From Cyanobium sp. Morenito 9A2 (GTDB lineage: Bacteria; Cyanobacteriota; Cyanobacteriia; PCC-6307; Cyanobiaceae): a stretch of DNA of 64,000 nucleotides. The stretch is from the NCBI RefSeq assembly GCF_024345575.1, contig NZ_JAGQBJ010000005.1, positions 62,001 through 126,000 on the forward strand, written 5' to 3'. Each line of letters opens with the position of its first letter. Position 1 is the first letter of the stretch. Both the position numbers and the translations under genes were made by a program. This document shows, piece after piece, positions 1 to 9,046 of the stretch. The notes under the pieces were generated by a model. It was not told the origin of the DNA, did no database searches, and saw only the letters and a list, made by a program, of their open reading frames with translations.

Positions 1-62
1 TCGCCGAACACCCTGGGCTTGAGCAGCAACACCTCGGGAATGGACTGGGGGACGATTTCCAT
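1..62 (-). CDS. rfbC: dTDP-4-dehydrorhamnose 3,5-epimerase, N-terminal fragment (runs off left edge)
   Basis: Only about 20 codons are in the window. They read MEIVPQSIPEVLLLKPRVFG, the usual opening of RmlC epimerases (an I-P-x-V-L-x-x-x-P-x-V-F-G-D pattern before the cupin fold). The ATG at 62 is my start; an in-frame extension upstream (LPTP...) is possible. RmlC catalyses the third step of dTDP-L-rhamnose synthesis. It follows rfbB by about 42 bases on the same strand, completing the A-D-B-C set. The identification rests on a short peptide plus strong context. Confidence 0.75.
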   Translation of the reverse strand, partial: MEIVPQSIPEVLLLKPRVFG

Positions 63-104
63 CGGGGTGGGCAGTGAATCAGCGTGTGAAAGCAGCCAGA
101 ACCA

Positions 105-1190
105 TCAGCTGAGTTGGCCGGCGTACTGACCGACGAGGTAGGCGGAGTAGTCGTCAGACAGCAACGGCTCCCACCAGGAGCGGTTCGCCAGGTACCAGGC
201 CACGGTGCGGCGCAAGCCTTCCGACACCGTGACCCGGGGCTCCCAGCCCAAGGCCTCACGGATGTGGGAGGCGTCAATTGCATAACGGCGATCGTGGCCG
301 GGTCGATCGGTCACAAAACGGATCAGCTCGCGGCTGGGCCGCTGCGGCAGGGCGAGACCCTGATCGGAAGCCAGCTCATCGACCAGGTCGCAGAGCTGGT
401 GCACCAGATCGAGGTTGCTCACCTCGTTGTTGCCGCCGATGCAATAGGTGTGGCCAGGTTCACCCGAGAGCAGGATGCGCTCAAGGGCGCGGCAATGGTC
501 TTCGACGAAGAGCCAATCGCGCACATTGGCGCCATCGCCGTAGACCGGGATAGGCCGGCCCAGGAGAATGTTGATCAAGGTGAGCGGGATCAGCTTCTCG
601 GGAAAGTGGAAGGGACCGTAATTGTTGGAGCAGTTGCTCACCAGCACCGGCAGGCCGTAGGTGTGCTGCCAGGCGCGGGCGAGGTGGTCGCTGGCGGCCT
701 TGCTGGCAGCGTAGGGGGAGCGGGGGGCATAGGCGGTGGTTTCGTTGAAGGGCGGATCACTGGGCTCCAGACTGCCGAAGACCTCATCGGTGCTCACGTG
801 CAGGAAGCGCCAGGACGCGGGCGAGCCGGCGGCGAGCCAATGGGTGCGGAACGCCTCCAGCAGCGTGAAGGTGCCGCCCACGTTGGTGGAGAGGAACGCC
901 GCGGGGCCGCTGATCGAGCGGTCGACGTGGGATTCGGCAGCCAGGTGGGCGATGTGGGTGATGGCGTGCTCCGCCAGGAGCACGTCCACCAGGGTCCGGT
1001 CGCCGATGTCGCCCTCCACGAAACGGATCTGGCCGGCGGCGATCAGCGGTTCGATCGTGGCCCGGTTGCCAGCGTAGGTGAGTGCATCGAGCACCACCAG
1101 GTTGTCGTTGGGGTGCGCGGCGGCCCAGTGATGAACGAGGTTGCCGGCAATGAAGCCGGCGCCGCCGGTGATCAGGATGTGACGCGTCAC
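105..1190 (-). CDS. rfbB: dTDP-glucose 4,6-dehydratase (RmlB)
   Basis: A 361-residue extended SDR enzyme that converts dTDP-glucose to dTDP-4-keto-6-deoxyglucose, the second step towards dTDP-L-rhamnose. Visible features are the N-terminal Rossmann motif GGAGFIAG (usually GGAGFIGS), the RmlB catalytic triplet STDEVFG near residue 133, the YAASK catalytic Tyr/Lys motif near residue 160, and the usual family length. The start is GTG at 1190, overlapping the stop of the upstream protease gene as GTGA, so translation is probably coupled. It is followed by rfbC. Cytosolic. Confidence 0.95.
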   Translation of the reverse strand: MTRHILITGGAGFIAGNLVHHWAAAHPNDNLVVLDALTYAGNRATIEPLIAAGQIRFVEGDIGDRTLVDVLLAEHAITHIAHLAAESHVDRSISGPAAFLSTNVGGTFTLLEAFRTHWLAAGSPASWRFLHVSTDEVFGSLEPSDPPFNETTAYAPRSPYAASKAASDHLARAWQHTYGLPVLVSNCSNNYGPFHFPEKLIPLTLINILLGRPIPVYGDGANVRDWLFVEDHCRALERILLSGEPGHTYCIGGNNEVSNLDLVHQLCDLVDELASDQGLALPQRPSRELIRFVTDRPGHDRRYAIDASHIREALGWEPRVTVSEGLRRTVAWYLANRSWWEPLLSDDYSAYLVGQYAGQLS

Positions 1191-1594
1191 TTGGCGACGG
1201 AGAGGGGAAGGTTCGGGCTGGCGGGGTTCAGATCGATCGACTGCAGTGGGGGCCTGAGTACCAGATCCATGTCCTCCGTCGGAATCGCCCCCAGCAGCAC
1301 CTCATCACCCAGCACCATGGCGCCGGTGAAGCAACGACGGTTGCGGAAGCGCACCTCGATCGGACCCACGTAGGGCACGCTGCGGCAACGGCCATCGGCC
1401 AGGACGACCTCTCGCTGCTCCAGCGTTTCGAGCTGCCGCTGAATCACCAGGTGCTCGGGGATGCAGAGATGCACCGCGCCCGTGTCGGCCAGGGCTGAGA
1501 CCGCCACGGGCTGGAATTCGGGTCTGGTGGTGTTCGCCAGTTGAAGGTCAGCGCGAATCAGGCCCATCGAAGCAGAGGTGGTGGATGGGTTCAT
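1187..1594 (-). CDS. Retropepsin-like (clan AA) aspartic protease inside the rhamnose operon
   Basis: A 135-residue protein with the aspartyl-protease motif ALADTGAVHLCIP (catalytic D37-T-G) and a later LLGAIPTEDMDL segment matching the hydrophobic-hydrophobic-G part of single-domain retropepsin-like folds. Its length fits small bacterial clan AA proteases, which act as dimers. I chose ATG at 1594 because it overlaps the rfbD stop (ATGA); an internal start at residue 10 (MGLIRADL) is also reasonable. Its stop overlaps the rfbB GTG start. The gene is therefore sandwiched with four-base overlaps on both sides, implying co-expression. Its substrate is unknown, and no link between such proteases and rhamnose synthesis is known to me. 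There is no signal peptide, so it is probably cytosolic. Confidence 0.75.
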   Translation of the reverse strand: MNPSTTSASMGLIRADLQLANTTRPEFQPVAVSALADTGAVHLCIPEHLVIQRQLETLEQREVVLADGRCRSVPYVGPIEVRFRNRRCFTGAMVLGDEVLLGAIPTEDMDLVLRPPLQSIDLNPASPNLPLSVAK

Positions 1595-2532
1595 GGTTCC
1601 CCGTCCCAGGCGCTCAGACATTGGCGCAGATCCTCGCGCCAATCGGGCAGGGGAAGCCCAAATGTGCTTTGGAAACGGGAGCCATCGAGGCGTGAATTGG
1701 CGGGGCGGGCCGCCGGGGTGGGGTAGGCGCTGGTGGGGATGGCGCTCAATTCGGGGGCACGGGTCAGCAGGCCCAGCTCCAGCGCCTGCCTGAAGATCTC
1801 GGCTGCGAAGCCGTGCCAGCTCACGGCCGGCTGGCCGCTGTAGTGGTAGGTGCCCCAGGGGAAGGGGCGGCCATCGGGGAGTACGCCGACACTGGCGGGT
1901 TCGGCCAGGGTCAGCAGGGTGCGGGCGATCGCTTCGGCGCTGGTGGGGCCGCCGCTCTGGTCGGCCACCACCGAGAGGGCCGGGCGTTCGGCGCCGAGGC
2001 GCAACATCGTGCGCACGAAGTTGGCGCCCTCGAGGCCGAACACCCAGCTGACCCGCAGCAGCAGGTGCGGGCCGCCGGCAGCCCGCAGGGCCTGCTCGCC
2101 GGCCAGCTTGCTGGCGCCGTAGACCCCCAGGGGGCCCGTGGGGTCGTCCTCCTGCCAGGGGCGCTCGCCGCCGCCGGCGAAAACGTAGTCGGTGGAGAGG
2201 TGCAGCAGGGGGAGGTTGCGCTGGGCGCAGGCGGCGGCCAGCAGGCCCACGGCAGTGGCATTGATGGCGTGGGCGAGCTCCGACTCCGTTTCGGCGCGAT
2301 CGACGGCGGTGTAGGCGGCGGCGTTGAGCACCAGGGCGGGCCGATGGCCATCAAGCAGGGCCGCCAGTTGGGGGGCCAGCTCGGTCACGGGGGCGGCCAG
2401 ATCGAGCTCGGGACGGCCGGCCACCACCAGCGGCGGCGGCGGAAGACCGGGACCATGCCGTTGGATCATGCATCGCCGCAGGGCCGAGGCCACCTGACCC
2501 TGGCGGCCGATCAGAAGCAAGGGAGAGCTCAA
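1591..2532 (-). CDS. rfbD: dTDP-4-dehydrorhamnose reductase (RmlD)
   Basis: A 313-residue SDR-family reductase catalysing the last step, NAD(P)H reduction of dTDP-4-keto-L-rhamnose to dTDP-L-rhamnose. The N-terminus [14 protein letters not shown] carries the family's Gx(x)GQ(L/V) nucleotide-binding motif. YGASKLAGE is the catalytic YxxxK, and the [14 protein letters not shown] segment is typical of RmlD. The start ATG overlaps the rfbA stop by four bases, and its stop overlaps the protease gene start. Length is normal (about 290-310). Confidence 0.95.
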   Translation of the reverse strand: MSSPLLLIGRQGQVASALRRCMIQRHGPGLPPPPLVVAGRPELDLAAPVTELAPQLAALLDGHRPALVLNAAAYTAVDRAETESELAHAINATAVGLLAAACAQRNLPLLHLSTDYVFAGGGERPWQEDDPTGPLGVYGASKLAGEQALRAAGGPHLLLRVSWVFGLEGANFVRTMLRLGAERPALSVVADQSGGPTSAEAIARTLLTLAEPASVGVLPDGRPFPWGTYHYSGQPAVSWHGFAAEIFRQALELGLLTRAPELSAIPTSAYPTPAARPANSRLDGSRFQSTFGLPLPDWREDLRQCLSAWDGEP

Positions 2533-3437
2533 GGCTGCAGTTCCTCCATCAGCAGCCTCTCCAGGTAAGCCCCGTAGCCGGACTTGCGCAGGGGCACCGC
2601 CAGGGCCGCCAGGGCCTCGCCATCGATCCAGCCCTGGCGCCAGGCCACCTCCTCGGGGCAGCCGATCTTGAGGCCCTGGCGTTTCTCGAGGGTGCGGATG
2701 TAGCTGCCGGCCTCATGGAGGGAATCGCAGGTGCCCGTATCGAGCCAGGCCATGCCGCGCCCCAATAACTCCACCTGCAGTTGGGCGGCGTCGAGATAGA
2801 GGCGGTTGAGGTCGGTGATCTCCAGCTCGCCCCTGGCGGAGGGCATCACCTGTTTGGCCAGCTCCACCACGCGGGCGTCATAGAAGTACAGGCCGGTGAC
2901 GGCGTAGTTGGAGGCGGGCTTGGCCGGCTTCTCGACGAGGGAGGTGACGCGCAGGTCGGCATCGAAGCCCACGACGCCATAGCGCTCCGGATCCGCCACC
3001 CGGTAGGCAAACACCGTGGCCCCCTGCTGCCGAGCGCTGGCGGCTTGCAGGCCACCGGAGAAGTCGTGGCCGTAGAAAAGGTTGTCGCCGAGCACCAGGG
3101 CGGCGGGCCTGCCGCCGAGGAAGGCTTCACCGATCAAGAAAGCCTGGGCGAGACCATCGGGGCTGGGTTGCTCGGCATAGTTGAGCTCCAGGCCCCAGGC
3201 CGAGCCATCGCCAAGCAAATCGCGAAAGCGGGGCAGATCCACAGGGGTGGAGATGATCAGGATCTCCCGGATCCCCGCCAGCATCAAGGTGCTGAGCGGG
3301 TAGTAAATCATCGGCTTGTCGTAGACGGGCAACAGCTGTTTGCTGACCGCCTGGGTGATCGGATGCAGGCGGCTCCCGGTGCCGCCTGCCAGGATGATGC
3401 CCCGGCGCCCATGGGCCTTGTGATGTGGGTCGGGCAT
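2529..3437 (-). CDS. rfbA: Glucose-1-phosphate thymidylyltransferase (RmlA)
   Basis: A 302-residue nucleotidyltransferase that makes dTDP-glucose from glucose-1-phosphate and dTTP, the entry to the rhamnose pathway. The N-terminal signature [16 protein letters not shown] is clear, followed by [20 protein letters not shown], diagnostic of RmlA, and the [13 protein letters not shown] metal-binding region. The length is typical. It is the first gene of the rhamnose set, about 70 bases downstream of cysS on the same strand, so it may share the cysS transcript or start in that short gap. Confidence 0.96.
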   Translation of the reverse strand: MPDPHHKAHGRRGIILAGGTGSRLHPITQAVSKQLLPVYDKPMIYYPLSTLMLAGIREILIISTPVDLPRFRDLLGDGSAWGLELNYAEQPSPDGLAQAFLIGEAFLGGRPAALVLGDNLFYGHDFSGGLQAASARQQGATVFAYRVADPERYGVVGFDADLRVTSLVEKPAKPASNYAVTGLYFYDARVVELAKQVMPSARGELEITDLNRLYLDAAQLQVELLGRGMAWLDTGTCDSLHEAGSYIRTLEKRQGLKIGCPEEVAWRQGWIDGEALAALAVPLRKSGYGAYLERLLMEELQP

Positions 3438-3507
3438 GGGCTGGATTGTATGCAGCCAGGCCAGACGGCATGGCCCCGAAGCCTTCGGTAGCCCAGGGGC
3501 CTGAGGT

Positions 3508-4974
3508 CTACTTCCGAATCCAGTCGGTCACGCCCGTCGGCCGATCGATCAGTTCGATGCCGTGGCGGCGCAGCTGGTCGCGCAGGCCATCGGCGCTGGC
3601 ATAGTCTTTGGCGCCCTTGGCCGTGCGGCGCTGCTCGATCAGGGCCTGGATCTCGGCCTCCGAGGGGCCGCCGACGGGCTCAGCCGCTGGGGTGGCGCTC
3701 GCTTCGGCCTTCAGGCCCAGCACCCCGGCCAGCTCCACAAGCAAACGCCATTGGTCTTCCAGGCGCCGGTCGTCGGGCGAGGGCAGTTCCCCGCGCTCCA
3801 GCCGATTCGCCAGCGATCGCAGCGGCCGGGCCAGCTCGAACAGCACCGCCAGGGCGCTGGAGCTGTTGAGGTCGTCATCGAGGGCGGCGACGAAGGCGTC
3901 GCGCTGGCGCGCCAGCTCCGGGCTGGGCTCGAAGTTGGGCTCTGCCTCAGGACCGGCTTCCCAACCGACGGCGGCTGCGCCGCCCACAGCCAGGGCGGCG
4001 CCCAGGCCCCTCCAGCCCGTCGCGGCGGCCTCCAGGGCGACGGGGCCGAAGTCGAGCGGTTTGCGGTAGTGGGCCTGGAGCACGAACAGCCGCAAGGTCA
4101 TCGCGCTCACGCCACTGGCCAGCAGGGCGCGGATCGTGGTGAAGTTGCCAAGGGACTTGCTCATCTTCTGGCCGCCCACGTTGACCATGCCGTTGTGGAG
4201 CCAGAGCTGGGCCAGGGGTTTCCCCGTGGCCGCCTCCGACTGGGCGATCTCGTTTTCGTGGTGGGGAAAGATCAGATCGGCGCCGCCCAGGTGGATGTCG
4301 ATCGATTCGCCCAGTTCCGCGCGCACCATGGCCGAGCACTCGATGTGCCAGCCGGGCCGCCCAAGGCCCCAGGGGGAGGGAAAGCTGGGCTCGCCTGGTT
4401 TGGCGCCTTTCCAAAGGGCGAAATCGAAGGGATGGTGCTTGCGCGCCTCCTGGGCTCCACTCACGCGACCGGAGGCGTTGTCCTGCTGGCTCTCCAGGTC
4501 GCGGCCGGAGAGTTTGCCGTAGCCCTCCGCCTTCATCACCGCGAAATAGACATCACCATCGGCCGAATAGGCGGCGCCCTTGGCCTCCAGCTCGCCGATC
4601 AGAGCCCGGATGCCATCAAGGCAACGGGTGGCTCGGGGCATGCGGTCCGGCGGCAGGATGCCAAGGGCCGCCATGTCGGCCTGGAACGCGCTGATGTTGC
4701 GCTCGCTCACCGCCTCCATGGAGCTGCCTTCTTCGGTGGCGCGCTGGAGGATCTTGTCGTCGATGTCGGTGATGTTCTGGACGAAGGTGACCGCCAGGCC
4801 GCGCCAGATCAGGTAACGCCTGAGCACATCCCAGACGATGTAGCTGCGGGCGTGGCCCAGGTGGCAGAGGTCGTAGACGGTGACGCCGCAGCAGTAGATC
4901 GAAACCTGGCCCGGCACCAGGGGCACCAGCGGCTCGCTGCGCCGGGTCAGGGTGTTGGTGAGCCGCAGGGTCAA
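3508..4974 (-). CDS. cysS: Cysteinyl-tRNA synthetase
   Basis: A 488-residue class I aminoacyl-tRNA synthetase charging tRNA-Cys. It has the HIGH-type motif CHLGHARS at about residues 37-44, the zinc-binding Cys region at 28-29, the GWHIECSAM segment, and the KMSKS loop (KMSKSLGNF) near residue 270. The C-terminal region ends in the [17 protein letters not shown] anticodon-recognition part expected of CysRS. It is the housekeeping gene bordering the polysaccharide region, divergent from the outer-membrane protein gene across about 115 bases. Confidence 0.97.
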   Translation of the reverse strand: MTLRLTNTLTRRSEPLVPLVPGQVSIYCCGVTVYDLCHLGHARSYIVWDVLRRYLIWRGLAVTFVQNITDIDDKILQRATEEGSSMEAVSERNISAFQADMAALGILPPDRMPRATRCLDGIRALIGELEAKGAAYSADGDVYFAVMKAEGYGKLSGRDLESQQDNASGRVSGAQEARKHHPFDFALWKGAKPGEPSFPSPWGLGRPGWHIECSAMVRAELGESIDIHLGGADLIFPHHENEIAQSEAATGKPLAQLWLHNGMVNVGGQKMSKSLGNFTTIRALLASGVSAMTLRLFVLQAHYRKPLDFGPVALEAAATGWRGLGAALAVGGAAAVGWEAGPEAEPNFEPSPELARQRDAFVAALDDDLNSSSALAVLFELARPLRSLANRLERGELPSPDDRRLEDQWRLLVELAGVLGLKAEASATPAAEPVGGPSEAEIQALIEQRRTAKGAKDYASADGLRDQLRRHGIELIDRPTGVTDWIRK

Positions 4975-5089
4975 GGGAAGCGGTGTCCAATCGCAGCAAA
5001 CTAGGGCCTGGCCCGGGCCGGATCCTGCGCGTATCGTTCCACGAGTCGATCCACCAGCTCACGCTCCCTTGCCCCAGCCTGCACCAAGG

Positions 5090-7003
5090 ATGCTGGTGGT
5101 TCTGGCAGCAGCCCTGGGCTTGCAGAGTCCAGCGCCCAGAGCTGAGCCGATCGAGACCAGGGCGCCCCTTGCGTGGGAGCTGGAGCCACCCGCCCCGGCA
5201 CGGCCCAGCCACTCGGGCCCCTCCGTTGACCCACCTTGGCTCGAAGGAGCCAGAACTCTGGTCTGGGAATGGGATCCAGACCCGGAGGACACGGCTCGGA
5301 TCTGGGCAGAGGACGGACCGGACCTGGCAGCGAAACCCATCTCTCCGGCGGCGCGAACCGCGCCGCCCAGCCAGGCCGATGGGAAGGCCCTGCTGGGCGG
5401 TCTTCCCATCATCCCGAGCGATTACCTTCCCCTGCTGCGTCTGGGCCCAGCGGTGCCCACCGCCAGCCAACTGCCTGAGGAGAGCTGGCAGATCAGTGTG
5501 GGCCAGTTGGCACCGTTCGGGGGCGGCGGGCAGGCCAGGGGCACCGGCAACCAGACCTATTTCGGCCGCCTCGATGCTGGAGTTTCAGACGTCTGGCAGT
5601 TCTCCGTCTTTTATTCGGTGGCGGATGACCCGCTCTATGCCCCGGTCAGAGCCAAGGGACACCCCCCCAACCGTCTCAGCACCTCCTCGAATTACTGGGA
5701 AGCCTTTGGAGGCGCCCTGCAGAGGCCGTTGGCGGCGGGTCGGAACTGGACCCTGAGCCTGGCGGGCTCCCTGGAGCAGTTCCATGTGATCAGCGGCGGC
5801 GGCTGTGGCTCCAGCGGCTGCCAGGACAACCCCAACATCTTCAACAGCGCCGCCGGACCGGTGTCGACCCGCAACCTGGCGGGGTCCCTTGCCCTGCCGA
5901 TCAGTTGGCAGGCCACCCGCAACCTTCAGGTCACCTTCACCCCCGGCGCCTCCTTTCTGCCGCCGACCCAGGGGGATGGCCAGGGGGGCGCGGGCACCTT
6001 CTTCGGCACCAACCTGACCGTGGCCGCCGGCGTCAGCTGGCGCTTCGCCCCGCAGCTCAGCCTGTTTGGCTCGGGGTTGCTCCCCCTGGGCCCCGGCACC
6101 AACAGCTTCGATGGCGAGCTCAACTTCCGCAGGGTCCCGATCCTGACCGCAGGCTTGAACTGGGCGATCAACCCCCGCTTCGGCCTCGAGGGGGCCCTCA
6201 CCAATGGCTGGGGCGCCACTCCGGCCACGGCCCTGCTGACCCTCCCGAGTCAGAACAAGCTCGGGTTCATGGGCCGCTTCGTCTACAGCCCCGAGGCCAG
6301 CGATTCACCAGGCGTCACGATGGGGGACCGCCAGCGCAGCCTGACCCTCGGCGGCCTGACGGTGAACACAGCCCAGGTGCCGCCGGATGGAACCCTGCAG
6401 CTCTGGGCCAACGCTGACAGCCTGGGCAATCTGTTCGGTTTCTTCGGGTACTCCCTCTCCAACGCTGTCCAGTTCCAATACAGCGGTGGCGTGTTCAACA
6501 CCATCGAGCCCGCCACAACCCTGAGCAGCCTCTACGCCAGCGATGGCGGCTACAACGAGCGCTTCGGCGCCAAAGCGATCGTGCTCAACCAACTGCGCGG
6601 GGCACCGTTTTCCACCGCCGGACGCCTCAGCGTCGGTCGCAACCGTGACCCAGACAGCTTGCAGGGGTACGCGTTCTTCGAGCTGATCAACACCTGGGAG
6701 GCGAACCGCTGGCTGGCCCTCAACCTCAGCCCCAAGGTCGGCTGGAGTGGGATCAGCTCGCCGTGGGGGGTGGGTCTGAGCGCCAACCTGCAGCTCGGGA
6801 AGTGGTTTCAGCTGATCCCTGAACTGAACCTCGTGGCATCCCAGGTCAGCGCCAGCAACGGCACCCTGGCCCTGCGCTGGCTCGCCAGCAGGACCAGCGC
6901 CGTGGATCTTTATGTGAGCAACGCTGCGGGCCTGCTGGACATGGGCCAGCTGATGGGCAATGGCCAGGTGCGCGTCGGTGGGCGCCTGCTACTGACTTTC
7001 TAG
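5090..7003 (+). CDS. Outer-membrane beta-barrel protein near the polysaccharide exporter
   Basis: About 637 residues. A hydrophobic N-terminal stretch (MLVVLAAALGLQSPAPRAEP) looks like a signal peptide ending in a small-residue cleavage site. A Pro-rich linker of roughly 100 residues follows, then a long region of alternating hydrophobic/polar strands rich in Gly, Asn and aromatics, ending in RVGGRLLLTF with the C-terminal Phe typical of outer-membrane barrels. I chose ATG at 5090; a TTG at 5069 adds seven residues including an Arg and is plausible. It lies directly upstream of wza, suggesting a cell-surface role with the polysaccharide, but no specific family is recognised and a transport function is not shown. 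Confidence 0.6.
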   Translation: MLVVLAAALGLQSPAPRAEPIETRAPLAWELEPPAPARPSHSGPSVDPPWLEGARTLVWEWDPDPEDTARIWAEDGPDLAAKPISPAARTAPPSQADGKALLGGLPIIPSDYLPLLRLGPAVPTASQLPEESWQISVGQLAPFGGGGQARGTGNQTYFGRLDAGVSDVWQFSVFYSVADDPLYAPVRAKGHPPNRLSTSSNYWEAFGGALQRPLAAGRNWTLSLAGSLEQFHVISGGGCGSSGCQDNPNIFNSAAGPVSTRNLAGSLALPISWQATRNLQVTFTPGASFLPPTQGDGQGGAGTFFGTNLTVAAGVSWRFAPQLSLFGSGLLPLGPGTNSFDGELNFRRVPILTAGLNWAINPRFGLEGALTNGWGATPATALLTLPSQNKLGFMGRFVYSPEASDSPGVTMGDRQRSLTLGGLTVNTAQVPPDGTLQLWANADSLGNLFGFFGYSLSNAVQFQYSGGVFNTIEPATTLSSLYASDGGYNERFGAKAIVLNQLRGAPFSTAGRLSVGRNRDPDSLQGYAFFELINTWEANRWLALNLSPKVGWSGISSPWGVGLSANLQLGKWFQLIPELNLVASQVSASNGTLALRWLASRTSAVDLYVSNAAGLLDMGQLMGNGQVRVGGRLLLTF

Positions 7004-7129
7004 ATTGAATGAGCCACGGGCCTTGGATGCAAGCTGTCGAGGGAAGGACCAAAGCAAAGCACTGTCCTGGTTATTGCGGCTTCCCAGCCCCATACTGACC
7101 CCCAGGTCTGACCGACTGACGGTTCCTCG

Positions 7130-8356
7130 ATGCCTGCCCGAGTGTTGAGCCGCCAGCCCCGTGCCACCGCTGCCGGGCTGAGCGGGCTGCTGGTGCTGGC
7201 CCTGGTGAGCTCGGGGCTGCCGCTGGCCCTGGCGGCAGCCGAACCGATGGCGATCCCCCTGGCCCAGCCCCCTGGAGCCGAAGCTATTCAAGGCAGTGGG
7301 CCGACCCCACCGGCGTCCAGGGACCCTGCCCGCGGCCTGGTGGCCCCGGGGGGGGCCACCAGGGCCATCCGCCCAGCCCCGCTTCAGGAAGACGCCTACA
7401 TCCTCGGGGCCGGCGATGGGCTGGCGGTGAAGTTCCTGGGAGGGGACACGCGCAATCCACTCTCGGGGCCCGTCGAGATCCTCAGTGATGGCACCGTTTC
7501 GTTACCCCTGCTGGGCAGTGTGCGCCTCCATGGCTTGACCCTCTCCCAGGCGACGCTCTGGCTGGAGGGGCTCTACAGGCGTCAACTGCTGCGCCCTGAA
7601 CTGCAACTCACCCTCACAAGGCCGAGGCCGCTGCGGGTGGCGCTGGTGGGTCAGGTGGAGCGACCGGGCATCTATACCCTCACCAGCTCGGAAACCTCGA
7701 ACACCGAGGCCAGGGTAACGATCAGCGGCCTGCCCACCCTGGTGGATGCGATCCAGAAGGCGGGGGGGATCACCCAGGAGGCGGACCTGCGCCAGGTGTT
7801 GTTGCGTCGGCGCTTACCCGGTGAGGCTGTGGCCTATCGGCGCACGCGCGTGAACCTGCTGGCGCTGGTGCAGGACGGTGACCAGGTGCAGAACCCGCTC
7901 CTGTTCGACGGCGACACGATCCGGATCGAGAAGGCCACCGAGCCCGTGATCGAGGCCACCGAGCTGGCGGCCACCACCCTGGCGCCGCGCCAGATCACCG
8001 TGAATGTGGTGGGCGAAGTGGAGCGCCCCGGCCCGGTGCCGCTGCCCGCCAACACCCCCCTGGTGCAGGCGGTGATGGCGGCGGGGGGCACCAAGAGCTG
8101 GCGGGCGAACATCTCCCGGGTGCAACTGGTGCGCATCAACCGCAACGGCAGTGTCACCCGCCTGGCCTATGCCCTTGATCTGGATGCACCGGCCTCTGAC
8201 AACCGCAACCCACCCCTGCGCGATCGGGACACGGTGGTGGTCGGACGCAGCAGTTTCGCCAAACTCAGTGATGCGATCACGGCGGTGGGCACGCCGCTCA
8301 CCGGGCTGACGAACGTGCTCACCTTGCTGCAGCTCACGCGCAACAACAACAACTGA
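7130..8356 (+). CDS. wza: Wza-type polysaccharide export protein (Poly_export + SLBB)
   Basis: 408 residues. An N-terminal signal peptide (residues 1-36, ending ALAAAEP; no lipobox Cys, unlike E. coli Wza) is followed by a Poly_export domain at about 85-162 (YILGAGDGLAVKF, with ILSDGTVSLPLLG). Two SLBB-type segments begin at VALVGQVERPGIYTL (about 170) and VNVVGEVERPGPVPL (about 290). These proteins form the periplasmic/outer-membrane channel for capsular polysaccharide and contact the Wzc kinase, here at 49.3-51.8 kb. A phosphatase gene starts two bases after its stop, so the two are probably co-translated. Confidence 0.88.
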   Translation: MPARVLSRQPRATAAGLSGLLVLALVSSGLPLALAAAEPMAIPLAQPPGAEAIQGSGPTPPASRDPARGLVAPGGATRAIRPAPLQEDAYILGAGDGLAVKFLGGDTRNPLSGPVEILSDGTVSLPLLGSVRLHGLTLSQATLWLEGLYRRQLLRPELQLTLTRPRPLRVALVGQVERPGIYTLTSSETSNTEARVTISGLPTLVDAIQKAGGITQEADLRQVLLRRRLPGEAVAYRRTRVNLLALVQDGDQVQNPLLFDGDTIRIEKATEPVIEATELAATTLAPRQITVNVVGEVERPGPVPLPANTPLVQAVMAAGGTKSWRANISRVQLVRINRNGSVTRLAYALDLDAPASDNRNPPLRDRDTVVVGRSSFAKLSDAITAVGTPLTGLTNVLTLLQLTRNNNN

Positions 8357-8358
8357 GC

Positions 8359-8811
8359 ATGGCGGTCCGAGCACACTTTCGGATCAACTGGGTGTTGCGC
8401 GACCAGCTGGCCCTGGGGCCGGCGCCCCGCCAGGAGGGCCATCTGAGGTTGCTGGAACAAGAGGGCGTGCGGGCAGTGCTGAGCCTCTGTGACGCCCCCG
8501 AGCTGTCGATGCCAGCTGCGCTGGGGGAGCGCTTCCTGTGGGCACGCCAGGTGCTGCCCGACCACCGCAGCGGCCGCAACCCCACGCGCGGGGAGCTGGA
8601 GGCGGCCCTGGCCGAACTGGCCCGGCTACGTCAGGAGGCGGCGGGGGCGGTGTTCGTCCACTGCCTGGGCTCAATGGAGCGCTCCCCCCTGGTGTGCCTT
8701 GCCTGGTTGATGCGGGAACGGGGGCTGAGCCGTCTGGAGGCCCTCGATTACCTCATGCAGGTGCATCCCGGCACCAACCCGTTGCCCGGCCAGCTGGGCT
8801 TGCTGGAGTGA
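8359..8811 (+). CDS. Cys-based (dual-specificity-like) protein phosphatase
   Basis: A 150-residue protein with the phosphatase P-loop HCLGSMERSP (H101, C102, five residues, R108), matching H-C-x5-R-S, and a candidate general-acid Asp in LPDHRSGRNP near residue 68. It starts two bases after the wza stop. Known Wza/Wzc systems pair the tyrosine autokinase with a phosphatase (LMW-PTP or PHP type); this gene could fill that role with a dual-specificity-like fold. Its action on Wzc is inference. Cytosolic, no signal peptide. Confidence 0.7.
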   Translation: MAVRAHFRINWVLRDQLALGPAPRQEGHLRLLEQEGVRAVLSLCDAPELSMPAALGERFLWARQVLPDHRSGRNPTRGELEAALAELARLRQEAAGAVFVHCLGSMERSPLVCLAWLMRERGLSRLEALDYLMQVHPGTNPLPGQLGLLE

Positions 8812-9046
8812 AAACTCAGGCCCATGCTGCATCGGGGCCTACAGGTCTGGCCCGGAGAGAGCCCCTACATTGACCATGGTAGGTGTGACGTTCGAGCCCC
8901 GCTCACGTTCGCCTGAACCTCACCGAATCGTTAGGCCGGGGGTGTGGTGTGGCCCAACGACTCGGCCGATGGCGGGCGCGAAGGCCAGGACCAGCGGTTC
9001 ACCGGCGGCCGGGGTCTAGCCGGGACCCGCCTGCGGCTGGGCGCGC

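Noticed and set aside
8812-9046. A GTTCGAG-containing stretch near 8890 that briefly resembled a tRNA T-arm
   Set aside because: No acceptor stem, anticodon arm or D-arm can be built around it.
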